In this document: positions 23,954-31,199 of the stretch, one piece after another
Layout: each line of letters begins with the position of its first letter
How positions within the stretch are numbered: position 1 is the first letter of the stretch
DNA from: CAZIDL01 sp964537825
Lineage (GTDB): Bacteria > Bacteroidota > Bacteroidia > Flavobacteriales_D > CAYVSK01
Direction of reading: 5' to 3'
Assembly (NCBI GenBank): GCA_964537825.1
Contig: CAZIDL010000006.1
Span: 1 to 58,881, forward strand
DNA: 58,881 nucleotides
Translations under genes and position numbers: made by a program
The notes under the pieces: generated by a model
What the model saw: only the letters and a program-made list of their open reading frames with translations
Database searches by the model: none
What the model was told of the DNA's origin: nothing

Positions 23954-25387
23954 TCACTGAATGTTCAGTTTCTTCTCTAGTTCGTCCACGTAGCCCTTGA
24001 ACTCCTTGTCGGTCTCCATCAGGTTGTTGACGGTGCGGCAGGCATGCAGGACGGTTGCGTGGTCCTTTCCGCCACAATAGGAACCGATATTCGCCAAGGA
24101 TGAGCGGGTGAGCTGCTTGGCGAAATACATGGCGATCTGCCTTGCTTGCACCACCTCCCGCTTGCGCGTCTTGGACTTGAGAAGTTCGATGGGAAGGTCG
24201 AAATAATCGCAAACGACCTTTTGGATGTAATCGATCGAGACCTCGCGGTAAGTGTTCTTCACGAACTTGTCGATCATCTGCTTGGCAAGGTCCAGATTGA
24301 TCTCCTTTTGATTGAGGGAAGATTGGGCGATGAGGGAGATCAGAGCACCTTCCAGGTCGCGGATGTTGTTGGTGATGCTGTAGGCGAGGTATTCGATCAC
24401 TTCCTGCGGCATGTCGATGCCGTCAGCGTACATTTTCTTTTGGAGGATGGCGATCCGGGTCTCGAGGCTCGGAGCCTGGAGATCGGAAGAAAGGCCCCAT
24501 TTGAAACGCGAAAGGAGGCGTTGTTCGACCCCTTGGATCTCGACAGGTGGCTTGTCCGAAGTGAGGACCAGTTGCTTGCCGTTCTGGTGAAGATGGTTGA
24601 AAATGTGGAAAAAGACGTCCTGGGTCTTCTCCTTGCCTGCGAAGAACTGCACGTCGTCCATAATGAGGACGTCCATCATTTGGTAGAAGTGGACGAAGTC
24701 ATTCGTGTTGTTGTTCTTGATCGCGTCGATGAACTGGTTGGTGAATTTCTCCGAGGAAACGTAGAGGACGGTCTTGTTAGGGAACTGGTTCTTGATGTGG
24801 ATCCCGATGGCATGGGCGAGATGGGTTTTACCGAGGCCCACACCCCCATAGATGAAGAGGGGATTGAAGGAAGTCCCCCCGGGCTTGTTAGCGACTGCAT
24901 ACCCTGCGGAACGGGCAAGGCGGTTGCAATCTCCCTCCACGAAGTTCTCGAAGGAATAGCTGGGCTTGAGGTTGGGGTCCACGTTCACCTTGCGTAGCCC
25001 AGGGATCACGAAGGGATTCTTGATCGAGCGTTCTTCACCGACCTCGGCAGGGACGGATACGGGTTTGTTCTTCAGGGCTTTTTTGTTGTCCGTTGGGACC
25101 TGAACGGTGTAAGGATCCTGTTCATCGTATTTGTTCTCCATGATAATGCTGTACTCCAAGCGTCCTTCCGGTCCGAGTTCTTTCTTGATCGTCTTTTTCA
25201 AAAGGTTGATGTAGTGTTCTTCAAGCCATTCGTAAAAGAACTGAGAGGGGACCTGGATGGTCAGAACGTTCTCTTTCAGCTTAATGGGTCGTATCGGCTC
25301 GAACCATGTCTTGAAGCTTTGCATGCTCACATTGTCGCGGATCACTTCCAGGCATCGCTGCCAGACCTCCTCATGTGCCGTACTCAT
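23954..25387 (-). CDS. dnaA: Chromosomal replication initiator DnaA
   Basis: 477 residues with all four domains: N-terminal interaction domain (residues 1-90), AAA+ domain with Walker A GGVGLGKTH near residue 180 and Walker B VLIMDDVQFF, and the helix-turn-helix domain IV with YCGGKDHATVLHACR near the end. It opens the origin and loads DnaB, whose gene is at 38598. The upstream 149 bases are AT-rich but I find no DnaA box (TTATCCACA or near matches), so the origin is probably elsewhere. A -7 element lies at 25484-25477. Confidence 0.98.
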   Translation of the reverse strand: MSTAHEEVWQRCLEVIRDNVSMQSFKTWFEPIRPIKLKENVLTIQVPSQFFYEWLEEHYINLLKKTIKKELGPEGRLEYSIIMENKYDEQDPYTVQVPTDNKKALKNKPVSVPAEVGEERSIKNPFVIPGLRKVNVDPNLKPSYSFENFVEGDCNRLARSAGYAVANKPGGTSFNPLFIYGGVGLGKTHLAHAIGIHIKNQFPNKTVLYVSSEKFTNQFIDAIKNNNTNDFVHFYQMMDVLIMDDVQFFAGKEKTQDVFFHIFNHLHQNGKQLVLTSDKPPVEIQGVEQRLLSRFKWGLSSDLQAPSLETRIAILQKKMYADGIDMPQEVIEYLAYSITNNIRDLEGALISLIAQSSLNQKEINLDLAKQMIDKFVKNTYREVSIDYIQKVVCDYFDLPIELLKSKTRKREVVQARQIAMYFAKQLTRSSLANIGSYCGGKDHATVLHACRTVNNLMETDKEFKGYVDELEKKLNIQ

Positions 25388-25536
25388 GCTAGCTCAAAAT
25401 ATTATTGGGTGAAACACGCGGTTTTGAAAAATGATTTTGCGTTAACGAGCGGAGCCTTGATCTTTACAAATATTTACAAAAATATCTTCAAAAAAAAACG
25501 CTTGCCCTATTGACATTCCAGAAATTTTTTCTTCGT
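25388..25536. other. AT-rich region between dnaA and the 5'-nucleotidase gene
   Basis: 149 bases, clearly richer in A and T than the neighbourhood, with two near-direct repeats TTTACAAATA and TTTACAAAAATA at 25463-25484. It serves as the dnaA promoter region. No DnaA box was found on either strand. Confidence 0.6.
25477..25484 (-). promoter_or_regulatory. -7 promoter element for dnaA
   Basis: The minus strand reads TATTTTTG, matching TAnnTTTG, 89 bases before the dnaA ATG. It would give a long leader in contrast to most genes here. Confidence 0.4.
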
Positions 25537-26487
25537 TCATGAAATCCGTTTTTTGGACCTGAATCTCGCTTCCACCGGGATGTTCAGAGCTTCCAATCCT
25601 TCGAGCCCTTTGCGGTCACTCCATTCGATATCGAGCCGTCCTAATCGCAGCCCTGCCCACCCTACTTGGTTCATGATAACAGGGTGCTCGTTCAGGTTCT
25701 TATAGACTTTGGGGCGTTCGAAGAAGGTATGGGTATGGCCTCCGAGGATCAGGTCGATGCTCTTCGTCCTTTTGGCAAGCTCCTCATCGCAGACTTGCTC
25801 GCTTTCGTAGCGAAAGCCGAGATGGCTCAGGGCGATGACCAGGTCGCATCCATCTTTTTTCAAGCGGTCTGCCTCTTTTTCTGCTGTTCTTATCGGGTCG
25901 AGGTAGCGCACTCCTTCAGTTCGGGAGGGGCTTACTAGCCCATCCAGATCGATGCCCGTTCCGAGGATACCGATCCTCAGGTCCTCGCGCTCCAAGACCT
26001 TGCTTTTGGAGGTCTTTCCTGCCAGAGGGGTCTCTGATAGATCGTAGTTCGTCGTGACAAATGGGAAGGAAGCATGATGGAGGACCTGTTCGAAACCCTC
26101 CGTACCCCGGTCGAAGTCGTGATTCCCCATCGTGGCGGCATCATACCCCATCATGCTCATCAGCTTGAGCTCGAGCTTCCCATCGAAGGCATTGAAATAA
26201 GGAGTTCCCTGGAAAATATCTCCGGCGTCCAGAAGGACCGTATGTTCGGCTTCTTCACGGACCGCATCGATCAGCGAGGCCCGCTCAGCCATGCCCCCTT
26301 CATCAGGATGGTCCGGGTCACTGGAAGGAAAAGGCTCGATGTGGCTGTGCATGTCGTTCGTATGAAGAACGGTGAGCTTCCTTCTTCGCTCACCCCTGCA
26401 TGCGCTCAGGAGCCCGGACCCTGCTAAAAGCCCTGCTCCCCGTTTGAAGAGCTCCCTTCTCCCGATACTGTTCGCTCCTTCCTTCAT
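25537..26487 (-). CDS. 5'-nucleotidase, N-terminal metallophosphatase half (lipoprotein, Tat)
   Basis: 316 residues. The start has a twin-arginine motif (RRELFK, residues 10-15) and a lipobox LLSAC (Cys30), so a folded lipoprotein exported by Tat is expected. The catalytic domain has HTNDMHSH (near 42), LDAGDIFQGTPY, MGNHDFDRG and LGGHTHTFF, the UshA/CpdB metal ligands. It lacks the C-terminal substrate domain of UshA, which is encoded by the upstream gene with a four-base overlap. The pair probably hydrolyses extracellular nucleotides or UDP-sugars, scavenging phosphate and nucleosides. Confidence 0.9.
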   Translation of the reverse strand: MKEGANSIGRRELFKRGAGLLAGSGLLSACRGERRRKLTVLHTNDMHSHIEPFPSSDPDHPDEGGMAERASLIDAVREEAEHTVLLDAGDIFQGTPYFNAFDGKLELKLMSMMGYDAATMGNHDFDRGTEGFEQVLHHASFPFVTTNYDLSETPLAGKTSKSKVLEREDLRIGILGTGIDLDGLVSPSRTEGVRYLDPIRTAEKEADRLKKDGCDLVIALSHLGFRYESEQVCDEELAKRTKSIDLILGGHTHTFFERPKVYKNLNEHPVIMNQVGWAGLRLGRLDIEWSDRKGLEGLEALNIPVEARFRSKKRIS

Positions 26488-27254
26488 GAGGTTCTGTCCG
26501 CTTTCAGAACTTTCACGCGACCGTCCACTTTGGCCCGGATGCTGTCGCCCTTCGCATCCAGGGAGCGAATGTGACGAATGATCATATCCCGGACCTTGAT
26601 GCCAGTGGATGTGTAGGATCGGGCCTTTTTGAAGAAGTCCATTCCATCGCCTCCACGGGCCAAAAAGTCGCTGGTCGCCACGTGGTAATATCTTCCACTA
26701 TCAAGTGGCTTTCCCTGGATACGGATTTTTTGCACTTCGTCCCCTTTTGCCACGAGTTCGGCGCCGGCAATGGGTTGAGGGGTATGGGCCAAGTAGCGAA
26801 AGAGGGCTCTCATCGCATCGTGATCCAACCTGAGGACCTCCACCACGTTCTCGAAAGGCATCAACTTGAAAATGCGCCGCTTCCGGATGGCCCCTTCGGG
26901 AAGGGAGGTCCGCAATCCCCCATGGTTCAGAAGAGCAAGGTCTGGTTTTTCGTTGCCGGTATTTTCCGCCCATCGTTGGGTGCGTTCGAGCAACAGATCC
27001 GCAACGAAATTCCCGAGCCCTCCTTCTGGTCGTGCATTATGAAGAGGATGCGCCGAATATCCTAGCACGACGCTCATCTCCTCCTTTAACTTCTTTTTAT
27101 AAGGGGCTATCTTGGAGGCAATGGCACTGTCCTGCCCTAGTGAGTCCTTCACGATGTATTGCTGGTTTTTGAGCTCGAGGTCCCCACCCTCTTGGCACGC
27201 ACTGAGAACGAAGAGAAAGAAAAGGGGTGTTATGTGCCAAATATCGCTGAGCAT
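26484..27254 (-). CDS. 5'-nucleotidase, C-terminal substrate-binding half (lipoprotein)
   Basis: 256 residues. Lipobox FVLSAC gives Cys20. The rest is the UshA-type C-terminal domain: LGNFVADLLLERT, LLNHGGLRTSLPEG, FENVVEVLRLDH and FLARGGDGMDFF. These loops bind the nucleotide base in fused enzymes. Here the order of the two halves is reversed compared with UshA (C-terminal half first), and the next gene starts within its stop codon (ATGA). The two lipoproteins must assemble after export, one probably by Sec and the other by Tat. Confidence 0.9.
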   Translation of the reverse strand: MLSDIWHITPLFFLFVLSACQEGGDLELKNQQYIVKDSLGQDSAIASKIAPYKKKLKEEMSVVLGYSAHPLHNARPEGGLGNFVADLLLERTQRWAENTGNEKPDLALLNHGGLRTSLPEGAIRKRRIFKLMPFENVVEVLRLDHDAMRALFRYLAHTPQPIAGAELVAKGDEVQKIRIQGKPLDSGRYYHVATSDFLARGGDGMDFFKKARSYTSTGIKVRDMIIRHIRSLDAKGDSIRAKVDGRVKVLKADRTS

Positions 27255-27427
27255 GCGGGATGAAGCTCTCTACAATGATAAAGGATCCGCAGGGGAACTG
27301 GTATGCCGAAGGAGGATTTTTTGAATGGATAGAGCTCCCGATCTTCGGTCTTGGTCCCGGATCTTTTGGATATTCGTCAAGCCGGGGGTGTGGGGCAGAA
27401 GGATCAGTATCAAAAGGGAACGATCAT

Positions 27428-27838
27428 ATGTACAGTTCGGATACCCAGCTTCGCGTACGATACGGTGAAACGGACCGCATGGGCTATGCCTATTACGGCA
27501 ACTATGCGGAATACATCGAAGTGGGGCGTGTAGAGGCTTTGCGTGAGCTCGGCTTCAGTTACAAAGAGCTCGAGGATAGCGGCGTCCTGCTTCCGGTGCT
27601 GGAATACTGGAGCAAGTTCATAAAACCAGCCCTTTACGATGACCTTTTGACCGTCCGGACCATGATCCAAGAAGTCCCCGAGACCCGCTTTCCCTTCGAT
27701 TACGAGGTCCTTAATGAAAAAGGCGAGCTCTTGACCAAGGCACGGACCACCCTCGTTTTCGTGGAAAAGGAAAGCGGGCGCCCGTGTCAGTGCCCCTCGG
27801 ACCTTCAAAAGTCCATCCGGGGAGCTATGGAGCGATAA
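27428..27838 (+). CDS. YbgC/FadM-type acyl-CoA thioesterase
   Basis: 136 residues. The hotdog fold signature RVRYGETDRMGYAYYGNYAEYIEVGRVEALRE contains the catalytic Asp of the 4-hydroxybenzoyl-CoA thioesterase/YbgC group. It hydrolyses short acyl-CoA esters in the cytoplasm. The ATG at 27428 is chosen because the frame upstream to 27260 shows no conservation. It is followed by a terminator and stands alone. Confidence 0.88.
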   Translation: MYSSDTQLRVRYGETDRMGYAYYGNYAEYIEVGRVEALRELGFSYKELEDSGVLLPVLEYWSKFIKPALYDDLLTVRTMIQEVPETRFPFDYEVLNEKGELLTKARTTLVFVEKESGRPCQCPSDLQKSIRGAMER

Positions 27839-27879
27839 GGGGCTTTCATCCAGGTGGACACACCTGCTCGCCCCTTTTT
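27839..27879 (+). terminator. Intrinsic terminator after the YbgC-like gene
   Basis: Composite hairpin: outer GGGG (27839-27842) with CCCC (27871-27874), inner CAGGTG (27851-27856) with CACCTG (27861-27866), then five Ts (27875-27879). It starts directly at the stop codon. Confidence 0.65.
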
Positions 27880-27907
27880 GCTCATGCTTTGGCTTTCTGA
27901 TAATTAA

Positions 27908-27937
27908 TTGTAGGTACAGTAAAAATCATTACATTTG
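27908..27937 (+). promoter_or_regulatory. Near-consensus promoter for the MarR-DoxX operon
   Basis: TTG (27908-27910), 19-base spacer, TACATTTG (27930-27937). The ATG at 27946 is eight bases downstream, so the mRNA is leaderless or nearly so. The AT-rich ATAATTAATT at 27899-27908 could be a MarR-type operator, but this is speculative. Confidence 0.65.
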
Positions 27938-27945
27938 TTGTTGCG

Positions 27946-28413
27946 ATGAGTAATGGAAAGCCGCTGCGTGAAGAGTTGAAGATGAGCGGGTTCAGCAGCT
28001 CTGCTCAAAAAGTGCTGTTGAACCTTATGTTCACGAGTGCGTGGTGGGAAGATAAAGTCCGCGAAGTGCTGAAAGCGCATGGGCTTTCGGAGCAGCAATA
28101 CAACGTGCTTCGGATCTTAAAAGGGCAGAAGGGTGAGCCGATGAACGTCCATATGATCCAGGAGCGGATGATCCACCGGACGAGCAATGCTACAAGGGTC
28201 GTGGAAAAACTCTGGCAAAAGAGGCTTTTGGAGCGTGTTGTCTGTGAAGCCGATAGGCGCCAGGTCGAGGTTACCATCACGGAAGAGGGAAGGCGACTCT
28301 TAGAACGGGTCATTCCGGAAATGGAAGTATTGGAGAGGGAAATGAGCGAAAACCTTAGTGAGGAGGAGGCTGAACGGCTCTTCGAGCTCCTCGAAAAGGT
28401 CAGGGGAGGATGA
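27946..28413 (+). CDS. MarR family transcriptional regulator
   Basis: 155 residues. Winged helix-turn-helix with LSEQQYNVLRILKGQKGEP, the recognition part MIQERMIHRTSNATRVVEKL and the wing RVVCEADRRQVEVTITEEG. N- and C-terminal helices form the dimer. MarR proteins respond to small phenolic or oxidative signals and usually repress their own operon. The promoter lies directly upstream and the DoxX gene 31 bases downstream, so autoregulation and control of DoxX are expected. Confidence 0.92.
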   Translation: MSNGKPLREELKMSGFSSSAQKVLLNLMFTSAWWEDKVREVLKAHGLSEQQYNVLRILKGQKGEPMNVHMIQERMIHRTSNATRVVEKLWQKRLLERVVCEADRRQVEVTITEEGRRLLERVIPEMEVLEREMSENLSEEEAERLFELLEKVRGG

Positions 28414-28443
28414 GGGATCGACGCCTTCTAAGAAAGAAAAAGA

Positions 28444-28860
28444 ATGTCCCACCCGAAATCAAAAACCATGACATCTCAAATGCTCGCTTTTATCGGACGC
28501 ATTCTGATCGGGATCCCCCTCTTGCTTTTCGGCTTCTTCCATTTCATGGGAGCCGATAAAATGGCCGCAATGGTGCCCATTCCCGGGGGGGTATTTTGGA
28601 TCTATCTGACCGGTCTGGCATTGATCCTGGCTGGCCTGGCCCTTATCATCAATAAGAGGACACGCATCGCCATGCTGCTTTTGGCCTTGATGCTCCTGAT
28701 CTTTGCATTCACCGTCCATTTACCCGCCATGATAGGGGCTGAGGAGGAGGCCAAAGCAACCCGGGAGTTGGTCCAGATCCTGAAGAACCTCGGCCTCGCA
28801 GGAGGAGCTCTCCTGGCCGGGGCTTTCTATAGCCAGGAAGTGGACGCTCCGTCTTCCTGA
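28444..28860 (+). CDS. DoxX family membrane protein
   Basis: 138 residues with four predicted helices (FIGRILIGIPLLLFGFFHF, GVFWIYLTGLALILAGLALI, IAMLLLALMLLIFAFTVHL, LGLAGGALLAGAFY), the usual DoxX topology. Members are linked to quinone or thiol redox and stress responses, but the chemistry is unclear. A second possible start lies at 28468. It is the second gene of the MarR operon; a terminator follows. Confidence 0.85.
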   Translation: MSHPKSKTMTSQMLAFIGRILIGIPLLLFGFFHFMGADKMAAMVPIPGGVFWIYLTGLALILAGLALIINKRTRIAMLLLALMLLIFAFTVHLPAMIGAEEEAKATRELVQILKNLGLAGGALLAGAFYSQEVDAPSS

Positions 28861-28915
28861 TATCATGAGCCTTCCCGACAGCAGGTCGTCGCAGGTCGAT
28901 GAGGGTCCCGGAGCC

Positions 28916-28941
28916 ATCCCCGCTTCGGGATCCTCTTTTTT
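28916..28941 (+). terminator. Intrinsic terminator after the DoxX gene
   Basis: ATCCC (28916-28920), loop CGCTTC, GGGAT (28927-28931), then CCTCTTTTTT. The stem is short but G+C-rich and the T-run is good. Confidence 0.55.
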
Positions 28942-28950
28942 CAGTAGGAC

Positions 28951-28981
28951 TTGGCAGGATCCGAGGATCTCCCTAATTTTG
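28951..28981 (+). promoter_or_regulatory. Near-consensus promoter for rpsT
   Basis: TTG (28951-28953), 20-base spacer, TAATTTTG (28974-28981), and an ATG 26 bases downstream at 29008. As a ribosomal protein promoter it is the best-supported reference for the -33/-7 consensus in this window. Confidence 0.7.
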
Positions 28982-29007
28982 CCGTCCCTTAAAAGAAGTT
29001 GAGAAGA

Positions 29008-29262
29008 ATGGCGAATCATCGTTCCACCCTGCGGAGGATCCGATCCAACAAGCGCAAGCGCTCCAGGAACCACTATTACCATAAGACCGCACGGACCTTC
29101 ATCAAACGCCTTCGAGAAACGAAGGACAAGAAGGAGGCCCAAGAACGTCTTCCCAAGGTCACCTCGATGATCGACCGGCTCGTGCGCCGAAAGGTGATCC
29201 ATAAGAACAAGGCCGCCAACCTGAAGGCCAGCCTGCAGCGGCACGTTAACGAACTTTCCTAA
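29008..29262 (+). CDS. rpsT: 30S ribosomal protein S20
   Basis: 84 residues, basic, all helical, beginning MANHRSTLRRIRSNKRKR and containing RLVRRKVIHKNKAANLKASLQR near the C-terminus, the family signature. It binds 16S rRNA in the small subunit. The ATG at 29008 is chosen over a TTG at 28999. It is monocistronic, as is usual for rpsT. A GGCCCC-ATA-GGGGC hairpin at 29261-29279 overlaps the stop codon but lacks a T-run. Confidence 0.97.
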   Translation: MANHRSTLRRIRSNKRKRSRNHYYHKTARTFIKRLRETKDKKEAQERLPKVTSMIDRLVRRKVIHKNKAANLKASLQRHVNELS

Positions 29263-29342
29263 GGCCCCATAGGGGCTTCCCACGCCGGATCGTAGGAGAG
29301 CGAGAAGAGCCTTCACAGGCTCGCCCATCTAGATCGTTTGTA

Positions 29343-30047
29343 ATGGCACGGTCCGGCACCGATCGACATATCCCCATCCGTTCGTGGGCAGAGGATGAAC
29401 AACCCCGCGAGAAATTGCTCAATAAAGGAGCTTCCGCCTTATCGAACGCGGAATTGCTGGCCATCCTCATCCAGGTCGGAACGCGTGATGAAAGCGCACT
29501 TGACCTTTCCCGCCGCCTTCTTAAGGCTCACGATGAACGATTGGGAATGCTCGGTAAGGCTTCGGTCAAGGACCTTTTCGCTTTTCGGGGGATCGGTACC
29601 GCCAAAGCGGTCACCCTGGCCGCTACAATGGAGTTGGGGCGTCGCAGGAGAGAAGAAAAAGGCGGGAATCCCCCTTCGGTAACTTCGAGCAAGGATGTCC
29701 ATGAACTGATGGCGGGTAAATTGGAGGACCTTCCGCACGAAGAGTTCTGGATCCTCCTGCTGAACCGGGCCAATAAGCTCATCGCTCGGCATTTGATCGG
29801 GAGGGGAGGTCTTAGTGGTACAGTGGCCGATACCCGCCTGATCTTCAAACTGGCGGTCCAGGACCTGGCTAGCAGCATGATCCTCTGTCATAACCATCCT
29901 TCGGGCAATGTGGATCCCAGCAGGGCGGATATTTCGCTAACCCGCAAACTCGTAGAGGCTGGTGAGCTTATGGATATTCCCGTCCTCGATCATTTGATCA
30001 TCGCGGCGGACGAATGTTTTAGCTTTGCCGATGAAGGCAGGATCTGA
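29343..30047 (+). CDS. radC: RadC family JAB-domain protein
   Basis: 234 residues. N-terminal helix-hairpin-helix region (GKASVKDLFAFRGIGTAKAVTLAA) and a C-terminal JAB/MPN metalloprotease-like domain with HNHPSGNVDPSRAD. Once thought to act in DNA repair, the true role is unknown. The next gene, wecB, starts 17 bases before this stop codon, so the two are translationally coupled. Confidence 0.93.
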   Translation: MARSGTDRHIPIRSWAEDEQPREKLLNKGASALSNAELLAILIQVGTRDESALDLSRRLLKAHDERLGMLGKASVKDLFAFRGIGTAKAVTLAATMELGRRRREEKGGNPPSVTSSKDVHELMAGKLEDLPHEEFWILLLNRANKLIARHLIGRGGLSGTVADTRLIFKLAVQDLASSMILCHNHPSGNVDPSRADISLTRKLVEAGELMDIPVLDHLIIAADECFSFADEGRI

Positions 30048-31197
30048 TTTGGCCCGCATCCTTACCATCATCGGCACCCGACCCCAAAGCATTAAGACCG
30101 CTGCGGTGAGCCACGTTCTCAACGAGGAACATGCGGACTTGATCGAGGAGCGGATCCTCTATACCGGCCAGCATTATGACCGGGAGCTCTTTCAGGTCTT
30201 TTTCGACGAGCTGGGGATCCCGGAACCCTTCAGGGATCTTGGAGTGGGATCTGGAAAACAGGGTGAACAGACCGCCGGGATGCTACGGGGGATCGAAGTT
30301 TCAATCGAAGAGGAGCGTCCGGACCTCGTTCTCCTATATGGCGATACGAACAGCACCCTGGCCGGAGCAGTGGCCGCTTCCAAACTTCAGGTTCCGATCG
30401 CGCACGTGGAGGCCGGTCTCCGCTCCTTTCGGAAAGCGATGAGCGAAGAGATCAATCGCGTGCTTACCGATCAGGTCTCCACACTCCTCTTTGCTCCTAC
30501 GGTCGTTGCAGAAGCCCAGCTCGGACACGAAGGGTTCCCTTTGGACCCCCCCTTGAGGGCCAGCATCGACCATCCAGCGGTCCACCGCTCCGGCGACGTC
30601 ATGTACGACAATGCCCTTCACCTCGCCCCTGTCGCCGAAAGAAGGTCCGATGTCCTGGAACGCCTGAGCATCGCTCCTGGTGCAATTCTCTTAACGTTCC
30701 ACCGGGCTGAGAACTGCAAGGACCCTGAACGCTTGAAAGGCATCCTGGAAGGGATCCGTCGCCTCCTCGAGCGAAGCGGGAAGAAGGGCGTTCTTCCTCT
30801 TCATCCCGGGACTCGGAAAGCGATCGAAGCACATGTGCAAAAGGAGCTATGGGAACAGTTCCTGAACGATCCCGCGATAATGGTCACCGATCCCTTGTCT
30901 TACCTCGATATGATCCGGCTCCAACGCAATGCGTCCCTTATCGTGACCGATTCCGGTGGTCTTCAGAAGGAGGCCTTCTTTCATGGGAAACCTTGTATGG
31001 TGCTACGCGATGAGACGGAATGGACCGAGCTCGTGGAAAATGGGAATTCCGTGTTGGTCGGTGCTGATGCCGAGCGGATCGAAAAGGGAGCGGAGCTGTT
31101 CACAAAAGGATCTGCAGAAGCGGTCCCTGAGCTCTTCGGGGACGGGGCAGCGGGAAACTATATTTGTCGGACGATCCGCTCCTTCCTGGAGCAGTGA
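30031..31197 (+). CDS. wecB: UDP-N-acetylglucosamine 2-epimerase (non-hydrolysing)
   Basis: 388 residues of the GT-B fold. N-terminal ILTIIGTRPQSIK, the catalytic and UDP-binding stretches VLLYGDTNSTLAGAVAA, HVEAGLRSF, EEINRVLTDQVS, HPGTRKAIE and the C-terminal VTDSGGLQKEAFFHGKPC are all present. It interconverts UDP-GlcNAc and UDP-ManNAc for surface polysaccharides. The start ATG 30031 overlaps radC by 17 bases; a TTG at 30049 is the alternative. The polysaccharide deacetylase-like gene follows directly, supporting a role in cell-surface glycans. Confidence 0.92.
   Translation: MKAGSDLARILTIIGTRPQSIKTAAVSHVLNEEHADLIEERILYTGQHYDRELFQVFFDELGIPEPFRDLGVGSGKQGEQTAGMLRGIEVSIEEERPDLVLLYGDTNSTLAGAVAASKLQVPIAHVEAGLRSFRKAMSEEINRVLTDQVSTLLFAPTVVAEAQLGHEGFPLDPPLRASIDHPAVHRSGDVMYDNALHLAPVAERRSDVLERLSIAPGAILLTFHRAENCKDPERLKGILEGIRRLLERSGKKGVLPLHPGTRKAIEAHVQKELWEQFLNDPAIMVTDPLSYLDMIRLQRNASLIVTDSGGLQKEAFFHGKPCMVLRDETEWTELVENGNSVLVGADAERIEKGAELFTKGSAEAVPELFGDGAAGNYICRTIRSFLEQ
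31159..31166 (+). promoter_or_regulatory. -7 match inside the end of wecB, possible internal promoter
   Basis: TATATTTG occurs at the codons for Asn-Tyr-Ile-Cys, 34 bases before the ATG at 31200. It could drive the next gene independently. No -33 TTG was found at the right distance. Confidence 0.25.
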
Positions 31198-31199
31198 AC

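Noticed and set aside
24146..24997. A 283-codon open frame opposite dnaA
   Set aside because: It is the antisense of dnaA's conserved AAA+ domain and has a Val/Asp/Leu-rich composition with no family features. Similar antisense frames opposite tamL (2096-2908), the symporter and AI-2E permease were rejected for the same reason.
25388..25536. Chromosomal origin beside dnaA
   Set aside because: AT-rich, but no DnaA box on either strand; Bacteroidota often keep the origin away from dnaA.
27260..27427. N-terminal extension of the YbgC-like thioesterase
   Set aside because: The added residues match nothing, and the family starts directly at MYSSDTQLRVRYGETD.
29261..29279. Terminator after rpsT
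   Set aside because: A GGCCCC/GGGGC hairpin is present, but no T-run follows; kept only as a remark in the rpsT entry.
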